From Tieghemiomyces parasiticus (Eukaryota; Kickxellomycota; Dimargaritomycetes; Dimargaritales; Dimargaritaceae), in the NCBI GenBank assembly GCA_027575765.1, contig JANBPT010000009.1:1-64000 (forward strand): a stretch of DNA of 64,000 bases, given 5' to 3'. How positions within the stretch are numbered: position 1 is the first letter of the stretch; every line of letters starts with the position of its first letter. The notes beneath the pieces were generated by a model that worked only from the letters and a program-made list of their open reading frames with translations, searched no databases and was not told the origin of the DNA. The translations under genes were made by a program, and so were the position numbers. This document shows, piece after piece, positions 55,591 through 64,000 of this stretch.

Positions 55591-57705
55591 CTAGGCGCTA
55601 TCTGTCTTAAGGTGCTGCTGCAGGACGGCGATAGCCTCATCAACCTTAGCGTTACGGGCCTCCTTGTCCTCGAGCAAGTGAAGCAGCTCGCTGTTGTCCA
55701 TTTCCAACAGCATCCCCGTGATCTTGCCGGCCAGGTCAGCCTCGCGTTCCTCGATGAGCGGGTAGAGGGCCTCGCCCAACAACATCTTCTGGTCCTCGGG
55801 GCTGGCATTGGCCAGCGTGGCGGCGGTGAGGCCACCGGTCTCGGCGTTGGCACCATCGGCACCACCGGCGGTCGAGGCGTCGCCGCTCTCGTTCTTACCG
55901 GCCTCGGTCGCGGGGGTAGTTGAAGGGGCGGCGGGGTTGGCCTCACCGTCGTTACCCTGACCGGCAGCGTTCTGGCTACCGGGGTGGCGCGGACCCTGGT
56001 ACTTGGCGCCCTGGCGGTTGGCGCCGTTAGGAGCGCCGCCCTGGTAACCACCCCGGCCGCTGCCGGCAGCACCGCCGCGCGGGGCACCCTGGCGACCACC
56101 ACCCCGAGCGGTGCGGGCCTGGTTAGCCTGCTGCTGACCGCCCGCGGCACCGGCGGGATAACCCGGGTGGTTCACGCCGGGGAACTGGCCGGGGGCATTA
56201 GGACCGCCCTGGGCCGGCGAGTAAGCGCCCTGCTGCGGCTGCTGTTGAGGCTGGGCACCCTGGGGACCGGCACCGGGATGGTTCCAGCGGTTGGTGCGGG
56301 GACCGGCACCCATCCCGGGCTGCTGGTAACCGGGCATGGCGGCCCGTGGCGGGTAGCCTCCAGGGGCGGCGGCGGCGCCCTGCGGGCCGTTGTAGTACAT
56401 GTGCGGGGCGGCGTTGTACATGGGAGCGGGCATGCCGGCACCGGGCATACCCATGGGGGCCTGCATGCGCAGCTGGTTCCGCTGGGCGGCCTGCGCCTCT
56501 AGCTCGCGGCGACGGGTCTCCTTGCGCTGGGCAATGGCCACGTAGATGGGCTTGCTGCCGAGCATGCGGCCGTTCATCTCGGTGACGGCCTTGGTAGCCT
56601 CCTCAGGAGTGCTGAAGCACACGAATCCGAAACCCTTGGGTTTGCCCTGTTCGTCACGCATAACCTTAGCGCTGGTGATGTCACCGTAGACAGAGAACTC
56701 CTGGCGGAGCTGGTCGTCGTCCACCTCATCCTCGAGGTTCTTAATGTACAGGTTGACGCCCTGGTATTTGCTCAGTTTGTCGTACTTGGCCTTCTCGTAC
56801 TGACGACGGAGTTCGTCCTCACGCTCGCTCTTCTTCTGGGCGCGGGTCACGAACAGCTTCTTATCGTTGACATCCGAGTCGTGCAGGGCCTCAACGGCCT
56901 TGAAGGCGCTGGGGTGGTCGGCGTAATTGACGAACCCGAACCCACGGGACTTGCCGTCGGCGTCGCGGGCGATAACGAGGGAGGTGACCTCGCCAAAGGG
57001 CTCAAACAGCTTGCGAAGCTGGTCCTCGTCGACAGCCTCATCCAGGTTCTTGACGTAGACGTTGGTGAACTTGGCGCGCTGCTCCTCGAACTTGGACTCG
57101 CGCTCGCGGCGCGGCACGTGGTGGCTGACGAAGACCTTCTTGTCATTCATGAGCATACCGTTGACGGCGTTGATGGCGGCGGTAGCCGACTCGTCCTTCT
57201 CGAAGTGGACGAAGCCGTAGCCCTTGGACACGCCGTCGATGGTAGCGACCTTGCAGCTCAGAATGTGGCCGAAGGCGGAGAAGGTATCGTGCAGGGCCTT
57301 GTTGTCGATGGAGGCATCCAGATTCTTGATGAAGATGTTGCCGTTGCCGCTCTTGCGGATGGCGGGGTCACGCTGGGACCACATGATGCGGCAGGGCTTG
57401 CCCTTGATCTCGGTGTAGTTGAGGGCATCGATGGCCTGCTCACAGTCCTCGACGTTGTGGTAATTGACGTAGCCGTAGCCCAAGGAGCGGCGAGTGACGG
57501 CGTCGCGGCACACACGGATGCTGGCGACGGGGCCCACCATGTTGAACAGTTCGAACAGGATCGCCTCGGTGACCGAGGGATCGAGTTCGCCCACGTACAA
57601 CGAGGCGGACTGGGGAGCGGCGTTAGCGGCCGGGGCGGTCTCCTGACCAGCGGGGGCCGGGGTGGCCTCGGCGGTGTGGGTAGCGGCGGCGTGGTCGGCA
57701 GACAT
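55591..57705 (-). CDS. PAB1: Polyadenylate-binding protein
   Basis: Binds mRNA poly(A) tails, contacts eIF4G and controls translation and decay. It is 704 residues in one exon. Four RRMs can be seen: RRM1 at about 35-111 (SLYVGELDPSVTEA, with GYGYVNY), RRM2 from about 122 (GNIFIKNLDASID), RRM3 from about 217 (NVYVKNLDEAVDEDQL) and RRM4 from about 320 (VNLYIKNLEDEVDDDQLRQ). A Pro/Gln/Gly-rich linker with RGG repeats follows. The C-terminal MLLE domain, at about 640-700, includes KITGMLLEMDNSELLHLLED. All RNP motifs are present. A-tracts lie upstream in the sense strand (see findings). Confidence 0.97.
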   Translation of the reverse strand: MSADHAAATHTAEATPAPAGQETAPAANAAPQSASLYVGELDPSVTEAILFELFNMVGPVASIRVCRDAVTRRSLGYGYVNYHNVEDCEQAIDALNYTEIKGKPCRIMWSQRDPAIRKSGNGNIFIKNLDASIDNKALHDTFSAFGHILSCKVATIDGVSKGYGFVHFEKDESATAAINAVNGMLMNDKKVFVSHHVPRRERESKFEEQRAKFTNVYVKNLDEAVDEDQLRKLFEPFGEVTSLVIARDADGKSRGFGFVNYADHPSAFKAVEALHDSDVNDKKLFVTRAQKKSEREDELRRQYEKAKYDKLSKYQGVNLYIKNLEDEVDDDQLRQEFSVYGDITSAKVMRDEQGKPKGFGFVCFSTPEEATKAVTEMNGRMLGSKPIYVAIAQRKETRRRELEAQAAQRNQLRMQAPMGMPGAGMPAPMYNAAPHMYYNGPQGAAAAPGGYPPRAAMPGYQQPGMGAGPRTNRWNHPGAGPQGAQPQQQPQQGAYSPAQGGPNAPGQFPGVNHPGYPAGAAGGQQQANQARTARGGGRQGAPRGGAAGSGRGGYQGGAPNGANRQGAKYQGPRHPGSQNAAGQGNDGEANPAAPSTTPATEAGKNESGDASTAGGADGANAETGGLTAATLANASPEDQKMLLGEALYPLIEEREADLAGKITGMLLEMDNSELLHLLEDKEARNAKVDEAIAVLQQHLKTDSA

Positions 57706-57900
57706 GGTGGCTTTGAGGGGAGGCGAAACGTGGGTTTTTTAAAGGGGATATAGAGGGGGGGAATTTATGGGTTTTTTGGAGTATAGTAATGTAGGTAGAA
57801 CACGCGCGTAACGGAGCGTCAGAAAATAGGGTGGACTTCTGAACGGCGGGATTACGACGGATCAAACCTAGGGATTTTTTTGTAGTTTTTTAAAAAGGGG
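57706..57900 (-). promoter_or_regulatory. Probable PABP leader with repeated A-tracts
   Basis: On the minus strand, runs of six or seven A occur at 57740-57735, 57777-57772, 57881-57875 and 57891-57886, all within 190 bases of the PABP ATG. In other eukaryotes, A-rich leader tracts let PABP repress its own mRNA. That this is the leader is inferred; the transcription start is not known. Confidence 0.45.
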
Positions 57901-59207
57901 AGGGGGTGTTGATTAGATCAACAAGACGATGATGCCGAGATGTGCAAGGAGAAGGAACGCTGGCCCGGATCTGGCTTGCGGCAGGGCATCTAAAGGGCCG
58001 TCGAGTCCCTGCTATGGTAGCGATACTTGCCCGTTGGTCAGTGGCACCAGCGTGGCCACAGGGGGCAGCGCATGGACAGGCTGCCATTGGCAGGCGATGA
58101 GATGGGGGGGGAAAAAAAGGAAAGGCTGCAAACCAGCTTGAAAAAAAAAAAAGTGTACGGAGGGTGGTGAAACTAATGCCGACTAATACCACCGCTAACG
58201 GCTGAGGTGAATGGACCCGCTGACCGTGCAGATCGGTGGGGGGGGTGATGGCTCAGGTCTTGTGTATGGGCGAAATAGCATGCCGCAGGCGTTGTAGCCC
58301 ATTGAGAAGGAGAAACGGCGGCGCTCTCCAACGCAGACCACCACCCGATCCAGGTTAATCCGTAGGCTCATTTGGGCCTCCCGCTGACTCGCACCTTTTG
58401 GATAGGAATGGGTAGCACTGGCGTAGTTAGCAAGCTGCGGTCATTCGTGTGCTACTACCAGGGCAGTGGATACGAAATACTTGTCCAAGGTAGAACGCGC
58501 TCCTGGCCGGTCTTATTAAGGGGCCTGCCAGGGGTCGAATATAGGCCATACGACACCCGCCGACTGCGTGACCGCCGCATCGCAGGGACATTTATCACAA
58601 AACTTAGATATACGCGAGAGGGCTTTCACTTCACAAGGCCATATCAACTGGATTGCATGATTCCACCCACTCATGCCGATATTTTACTCTCATGGGAGAG
58701 AGAGATCGGATCCCTGGCCTGCCACCCATATCTTGCCTATGCATCGCTCAAACGGCTGGCCGCCAAGCTCACGTGATGAGTTATTAGGCCGCCCCAAAGC
58801 CCGTTGGGTGGATTAGGAGTGGGGCTGTCCATCACCAGACACGCCACGCCTCTGCAAATGAGCTCTGCCCATCTACCAACTCTGTTAGATATACAACAAT
58901 TGGCCGCCCCGCTACATAGGCGCGCGGTGCCCTTAAGACCACTGGCCCCTAAACGGCATAAGCTCTCCCTGAGCCCGTTCTGCTGCGCTCGACAAAATCA
59001 CTGTCCCGTCAATACTCGACCCTTCGGAGTTGGTGTATTGCCAGGCCTTAGCCATCTAGCGGTCGAGCAAGTCTTAACGCCCAATACTACTCATTCCCAT
59101 TTGCTCGTTTGTGGTCAATACCTAGCTGACCCATTGTCTCGTATCTGCCTACCCCAGGTCTTCCACATCTCTTCTCCACCCACCTCCAGTCGTACCAGCC
59201 ATTCACT
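57901..59207. other. Intergenic region between divergent PABP and NEDD8 genes
   Basis: About 1.3 kb. An ATG-started ORF of 122 residues at 58408-58776 (+) has mixed composition, many Arg and Tyr, and no recognised motif. I do not support it as a gene, nor the 136-residue ORF at 58804-59214. An A-run lies at about 58141. Confidence 0.35.
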
Positions 59208-59936
59208 ATGCTGATTAAAGTCAAGGTACGTTGTCTCCCTAAGAACCCAGACCAGCAGTACCTATTGCCCGTTGACCTCGGAATATGACCTTGACATTAT
59301 AGTCCAACAGCCCTGCGCTGTGCTGGTGCCCTATCCCTCGCTGAACGCATGAGCACTGCCCTCGTCTGCCAAACCGTCTAATGTATACCTGCTCACCACT
59401 TCTCCTCCTCCATCGACCCGTCCCTAACCTCGGCTTTATCCAGACCCTCACCGGCAAGGAAGTATGTCGTTAATTTGCCTCTTGAGCCCCGAAGGTCGCT
59501 GGCCTCTTGTCGAAGCACATGCGACAAGACACACAGACCAGTTTAAGACGACACAACCCCACCTGCCTTCTAACTTAAAGTCTTCGGCCGTACTCGCTCC
59601 TCACTATTCCAGATCGAAATTGACATCGAGCCCAATGATAAGGTGACGCACATCAAGGAGCGCATCGAAGAGAAGGAAGGCATCCCGCCGGCCCAGCAGC
59701 GGTAAGTGCCCCTCTCCGTCGTGGGCGGTCATTATTGGAAGGTCCCCGACGACGCCTCGACCTAGCACCCGGAGACCAACTAACGCAATCCTGTTCACTC
59801 GTATCTCCTGCTTTCTCTCCCCAGGTTGATCTTTGGCGGAAAGCAAATGCCCGACGACAAGCTGGCGTCGCAGCTCTCCATCGTTGGCGGGTCGACACTC
59901 CATTTGGTGCTCGCCCTCCGCGGTGGCAGACATTAG
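59208..59936 (+). CDS. RUB1: Ubiquitin-like modifier NEDD8/Rub1 precursor
   Basis: Conjugated to cullins to activate SCF-type ubiquitin ligases. Four exons: 59208-59225 (18 bases), 59444-59461 (18 bases), 59613-59701 and 59825-59936. All introns are GT-AG in phase, giving 78 residues. The sequence begins MLIKVKTLTGKEIEIDI. It ends HLVLALRGG followed by a two-residue tail, RH, that must be removed to expose the Gly-Gly. The Ala before LRGG (Arg72 in ubiquitin) marks it as NEDD8 rather than ubiquitin and gives E1 specificity. Ubiquitin-like lysines are kept (for example [20 protein letters not shown]). Confidence 0.95.
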
Positions 59937-61136
59937 AACAGCCCGCTACGATAAAGAGCGGTATTTGACCTGGATTTTCAAATTTCTAAAGCCTCCCGCT
60001 GCTTCTTTGCGCGTCCTCAAACACTGTGTACATTTTTATTGGAGGCTAAGCTATCGTTAGAGTGTTCGACTGCCTCACTCGAGCCCTGATTATTTTTTTT
60101 GTATAGGGTCCTGAATTTGGTAATGAAGACTGCTATCACTTCATTTTAGCTCAATATCAGGTTAGTCCAGCAATTATGTGATGAGCATAGTGAGCAGCTG
60201 TGAAATGAACGAGTTGAGAATAATACCGCTGCTTTATACGCCTGATCACCCGTATGCGCACTCTGCTGGTGCTATTCGGGAAATACCAAGCATACGAGAG
60301 GGATGTAAGACCTTGTATTGACCTATAGGCCTTCCTTAGAGCGGCTCAGTCCAAACTCCCAAGCTGCGGCGACTGCCAAGCGACATCTAGGAGCATCTGA
60401 CGCATGAAGGTGTCGAAGTAAGGGAGCCGCTGTGCTAGGGAGGGGGGACGAGCTGAGCGACTGGCAATGTACGTGTCTTCCCCCGTTTGAAGGGGTCATG
60501 TCGGCGGATTATGACCTCATGGTTGCCGCCCCCCTTGGCCCTGGCTTTACTTGGAGGTCAGCCGTGTGTACCCTTTGAGCACTTCAGTACCGTCTCCCAC
60601 CTCCCCTATAATATGACGGGTGCCTCACTGGGCCTGATGCTGTGGCGTACACGCCTGAGGGATCTATCCAAGGAGCGCACCCTGGCTGCCCTTGTGAATA
60701 CCCATGGGGAGAAAATATTCAACCTCCGAACCACTGGCGCTCTCCCCGCTCCTCCCTTCCCTCCCTGATCTAAATCCCAGCTCCCAGGCACCCCAGTGTT
60801 TTGATTTCCGGCTGGCAAGCGGGAAGCTGGACGAGAAAGGCGCCACGAAGCCTGTTTACGTTTGCAGCAACGACAGCCACCGGTGGCACGCTCTCCTCCC
60901 GGCCTGGCCGACACCAACCTCCCCGCTCCTCTCCTGTCGACCTGACCCCGACCTTCTCTCCGCTCCACTTTTCCAACGATCCTTACAACTAGCCAACCAT
61001 TGTGCGTTCCCTCTAACCTCACCGATTAGGCCGTCCGTCCCCCTCGCCTACTCTGCTTGTCCACCCGCACATCGCCGGACCCTGATACTCCCCTGACTCC
61101 AGCCTGATTCCCCTCCCTACTTACACTTTGCCCGTC
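59937..61136. other. Gap between NEDD8 and CDK1 genes
   Basis: About 1.2 kb containing the NEDD8 3' end and the CDK1 promoter. It is strongly pyrimidine-rich in the sense strand from about 60730 to the CDK1 ATG. No gene is seen. Confidence 0.4.
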
Positions 61137-62009
61137 ATGAGCGACAACTACATCAAGATCGAGAAGGTCGGTGAGGGCACATACGGTGTCGTGTACAAGG
61201 CCCGCGAGCGGAGCACCGGCCGTATCGTGGCCATGAAGAAGATCCGTCTCGAGTCGGAGGACGAGGGCGTGCCATCCACGGCCATCCGCGAGATTTCTCT
61301 GCTCAAGGAACTCGACCACGACAACATTGTGCGGTTGCTGGATATCGTACACAGCGAGGCTAAGCTCTACCTGGTGTTTGAGTTTTTGGACTTGGACCTC
61401 AAGCGTTATATGGAGACCACCGCGCCGGCCGGCCTGACACCGCAGCACGTCAAGAGTTACATGAACCAGCTGACCAAGGGCATCGCCTTCTGCCACTCGC
61501 ACCGTGTGCTGCACCGTGACTTGAAGCCACAGAACCTGCTGATCGACCAGCACGGTATGCTTAAACTCGCCGATTTTGGTCTGGCCCGCGCCTTCGGGGT
61601 GCCCCTCCGCTCCTACACCCACGAGGTCGTCACGCTATGGTACCGCTCCCCGGAGATCTTGCTGGGTTCCCGCCACTATTCCACGGGCGTCGACATGTGG
61701 AGCGCCGGCTGTATCTTTGCCGAAATGGCCAACATGCTCCCTTTGTTTCCCGGCGACTCGGAAATCGATGAGATTTTTAAAATCTTCCGGATCCTCGGCA
61801 CCCCCAACGAGGAGATTTGGCCCGGCGTCACCTCCCTTCCGGACTACGGGTCTACGTTCCCCTGCTGGGAGGGCACGCCTCTGGCCACCCACGTCAAAAA
61901 GCTCGACCCCAATGGAATTGACCTGCTCTACAAGTTGCTTAAATATGATCCCTCCCACCGCATCTCTGCCAAGCAGGCCCTAGCCCACCCTTACTTTGAT
62001 GACCTGTAA
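61137..62009 (+). CDS. CDC2: Cyclin-dependent kinase 1 (Cdc2/Cdc28)
   Basis: The master cell-cycle Ser/Thr kinase. It is 290 residues in one exon, starting at the ATG of [17 protein letters not shown]. The glycine loop has the inhibitory phosphosites Thr15 and Tyr16. Lys34 in VAMKK binds ATP. The cyclin-binding helix PSTAIRE is exact at 46-52. The catalytic loop HRDLKPQN is at 126-133 and DFG at 146-148. The activation-loop Thr161 lies in [15 protein letters not shown]. The C-lobe [20 protein letters not shown] matches CDK1 for cyclin and Cks contact. The exact PSTAIRE, the conserved T-loop and the length identify it as CDK1 rather than PHO85 or another CDK. Confidence 0.97.
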   Translation: MSDNYIKIEKVGEGTYGVVYKARERSTGRIVAMKKIRLESEDEGVPSTAIREISLLKELDHDNIVRLLDIVHSEAKLYLVFEFLDLDLKRYMETTAPAGLTPQHVKSYMNQLTKGIAFCHSHRVLHRDLKPQNLLIDQHGMLKLADFGLARAFGVPLRSYTHEVVTLWYRSPEILLGSRHYSTGVDMWSAGCIFAEMANMLPLFPGDSEIDEIFKIFRILGTPNEEIWPGVTSLPDYGSTFPCWEGTPLATHVKKLDPNGIDLLYKLLKYDPSHRISAKQALAHPYFDDL

Positions 62010-63170
62010 AACTACCCGGCCCTTCACCCGTCCATCCCTCGTTCCTCCTGGCGTCATGCCCTCGTACTTCCGTCGCTGGGGCCGATTTTCGGAATCCCGC
62101 GACCTCTTTATTCCTGCGCTCCCGCGTACCAACGCTTATCTTTTTTTTTATCTCTTCTATCGATATAACGTATCCTCCACTCACCTAGTTCCCATTTAGA
62201 GTATACCTGAGTTGTCAAGTTAAGATGATAGTGCCAAAGGGGATGGTAAATTGTACGACCGCAGTTGATAAATTCCTCGTCACCACGTCAGGTGGCGCCC
62301 ATCGTGCTGGGATATAATGCTGTCTGCCCAGGGCAGCTGTTTATTGGCCAATTGAGATACTTTCGCCCTGCAGACCCTGAGGCCCCTCTCCGGCAAATGC
62401 ACCAACACGTTTAATGGGCGACCAGCTCCGAGAGTGTGATCTTATTGACTTGTAGGAAAGTGGACTGGGTGGTGGGAAATGACGGTAAGGTAAATGTTGA
62501 CAGTATACAGCTTGGTTGTTGGCTAATCAAAGGTTTTCATCAACTCCTAACGGCCAGAATTCCAACTGAGGCTGCCTAAATTGCGTTTGGTTGAGGCGGG
62601 TTGGAACTTAAGAATCAGGTATGGTACGTAGTTCAGGACGCAGGCGCTGGTCGATTGGGTAGATCAATTTTAGGATGCGTTATGTCGACCCAACGAATTA
62701 GCCCCCGGGGTTCACACCCAGAACTGAAGTCCATGACCTTTCAAGATTGACTCATTATGATCCTATTCAGTGATAATGTTCATTGTGCCGAAAAGCCATA
62801 CCGATCATTGCCCCTTTTTTAACATTAGTGTTGGTTGCTATGTAGTTTGTTTGCATCATTTCTGGCGTGACCGATTAACTGTATTTCGTTTTGTTTACAT
62901 GTAGATCCATGGCCATGGTATCGTAGCTTTAGCCCAGACATACATGTGTCAGACTCTACTGGCGTGGTCGTTCAATGGCCAAGCTCCCCGCTCTACTTAC
63001 AGCCATTCAAATTATCTACAAATCCGGCATAAGTTCACCAGCACTTTGTGGATAGGGCGGCGTGCCACAGTCGCGGGTATGTCGGAGGTGGATGCACAAT
63101 CTATAAAAATGAGGAAAAGGACAACTAGACGATGATCAGCTACATTGATGATATTAAAGTAGGGAGTGGT
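62010..63170. other. Gap downstream of CDK1
   Basis: About 1.2 kb, AT-rich after 62.2 kb. No gene or repeat that I can support. Confidence 0.4.
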
Positions 63171-63473
63171 ATGAAATGGCCGCTAGCCTTTCTTGTCCTT
63201 TCTGTTCCGTTGGTAATGTCATGCGCTCAGCGGGTGGATGCGGGATGGGCGGGCGGGAAATTGCGGAGGAGGGCAGGACGATCCCTTTCGCCGTCTGACT
63301 ACCTCAGTCCACCCCTCAGGCTCGACCGTCCGGATCACTCCGGGCGGGTCCAGCCGCCGGTGAGGGTCATCCGGGTCGGGTATCCTAGGAGGGGGAGGTT
63401 CACCTCGCCGCCACATGGGAGTATGGGCGCTAGGCGTACTGTAGCAGTTGCACAGATACGTCTCGTGAGGTAA
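63171..63473 (+). CDS. Small secreted Pro/Arg-rich protein of unknown function
   Basis: A 100-residue ORF from an ATG with a convincing signal peptide (MKWPLAFLVLSVPLVMSCAQ, cleavage probably after VDA near residue 24). The mature part is strongly basic and Pro-rich, with KLRRRAGRS near its start and repeated short Arg-Val-Pro pieces such as VQPPVRVIRVGYPRRGRF. A single Cys lies in the signal region. The frame is open 13 codons further upstream from another ATG, but that extension weakens the signal peptide. No family is recognised. The composition recalls Pro/Arg-rich antimicrobial peptides; this is only a resemblance. The GC-rich ORF in an AT-rich setting supports coding. Confidence 0.5.
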   Translation: MKWPLAFLVLSVPLVMSCAQRVDAGWAGGKLRRRAGRSLSPSDYLSPPLRLDRPDHSGRVQPPVRVIRVGYPRRGRFTSPPHGSMGARRTVAVAQIRLVR

Positions 63474-63772
63474 GGGGTACTACAACGATGACCTAGCATC
63501 TAGCTACCTAAAATAGTCAACACTGGCAACAGGTGATCAGGCGACATTCCAAGGTGGGAGGTGAGCGATTTTCGGGTCCGAAGCTGCTGGTGGATTTGGG
63601 ACGGCCGAATACTGACATGACGGACCGAACGGTAACCATCAACCTAAAACCCACGGATACGCCTACTACATAGCCAAATCCTTAACCATTTAAATACCTC
63701 GCGCTCGACACCCTGCTCATTATGACTTTTTCTCAACTCTAATTTCCATCAACTGACAACGCTTCTTTCGCC

Positions 63773-64000
63773 ATGGCATCCTGGTGCACCGACTTCAAGA
63801 TAGTGCTCGTTGGCGATGCGAACGTAGGAAAGAGCACCTTCATCTCCCGGTGCCAGAATGAAGCGACCACAGCCGCTGATTACACCTCCGGCGTACAGAA
63901 GCACACCGTTATTTTCCAGAGCACACTGGGTACGATCCGATTCCACGTCTGGGATATCGCTGGTCGGGACAGAGCGAACGCCCTGAGCGAAGGCTATTAC
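63773..64000 (+). CDS. Divergent Ran-like small GTPase (N-terminal part, cut by window end)
   Basis: The first 76 codons of a Ras-superfamily GTPase, open to the last base. FKIVLVGDANVGKSTFI (8-24) is the P-loop. A switch I Thr (Thr38) lies in DYTSGVQKHTVIF. IRFHVWDIAGRD (55-66) is switch II. The following ALSEGYY matches Ran (LRDGYY) better than Rab or Rho. Key substitutions: the positions equal to Ras Gly12 and Gly13 are Ala16 and Asn17, and the catalytic Gln (Ran Gln69) is Arg65. True Ran is almost invariant in fungi, so this is probably a diverged paralogue with weak GTP hydrolysis rather than the housekeeping Ran. The rest of the gene is outside the window. Confidence 0.8.
   Translation, partial: MASWCTDFKIVLVGDANVGKSTFISRCQNEATTAADYTSGVQKHTVIFQSTLGTIRFHVWDIAGRDRANALSEGYY

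Noticed and set aside
55353..57753. Several long ORFs antisense to or overlapping PABP
   Set aside because: Shadows of the PABP reading frame, with no domain of their own.
58408..58776. 122-residue plus-strand ORF from an ATG
   Set aside because: No recognised motif, signal peptide or coding-like bias. It could be chance in a 1.5-kb gap.
1..64000. CRISPR arrays, transposons, rRNA genes or bacterial-type operons
   Set aside because: I saw no spaced direct repeats, transposase or reverse transcriptase motifs, or rRNA-like sequence anywhere in the window.

Overview
The window is nuclear DNA of a filamentous fungus. The evidence is the gene content. It has an EF-hand MscS channel of the fungal type, PEX10, PAM17, SND2, an eIF4G that ends at its MA3 domain, and a complex I subunit, which excludes Saccharomyces-like yeasts. 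Genes are compact and many have GT-AG introns of about 110-290 bases. Coding regions are GC-rich and intergenic regions less so. The family placement is inferred from protein motifs read by eye. An early-diverging (zoopagomycete-like) origin is only a guess.

Layout, left to right. 1-11 kb: MscS-like channel (+), PEX10 (-, seven exons reconstructed here), a long gene-poor stretch, and orotate phosphoribosyltransferase URA5 (+). 11-22 kb: PAM17 (-), complex I NDUFA5 (+, three exons), TFIIA gamma (-), proteasome alpha3 (PSMA4, +), a phosphopentomutase-type phosphoglucomutase (+, five exons), SND2/TMEM208 (-, with a first coding exon that is only the ATG), and mitoribosomal mL54 (-). 22-28 kb: a 1598-residue eIF4G (-). 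30-37 kb: a secreted protein of unknown function (-) and an 840-residue coiled-coil protein (-, five exons). 39-49 kb: proteasome alpha2 (PSMA2, +), CPSF2/CFT2 (-, six exons) and the SIN3 corepressor (-). 50-58 kb: MPP6 (+), coatomer zeta (-), a 52-residue membrane protein (+), a probably disrupted small secreted-peptide locus (+), an intact small secreted basic peptide (+) and poly(A)-binding protein (-). 59-64 kb: NEDD8/RUB1 (+, four exons including two of 18 bases), CDK1 (+), a small Pro/Arg-rich secreted protein (+), and the start of a divergent Ran-like GTPase cut by the window end (+).

Most genes are unrelated housekeeping genes on alternating strands, as is usual in fungi. Some products do work together. 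eIF4G and PABP bind each other in cap-dependent translation. PSMA4 and PSMA2 lie in the same 20S alpha ring. CPSF2 and MPP6 act in RNA 3'-end processing and exosome decay. PAM17 and mL54 serve mitochondrial import and translation. This co-location is not evidence of co-regulation.

I found no operon-like novel system, CRISPR array, transposon, rRNA or convincing tRNA. The accessory content most worth a second look is the set of short secreted, mostly basic proteins (30.9, 53.1, 54.8 and 63.2 kb), the Ran-like GTPase whose GTPase-critical positions are replaced, the run of three perfect hairpins in a PEX10 intron, and the A-tracts just upstream of the PABP start.
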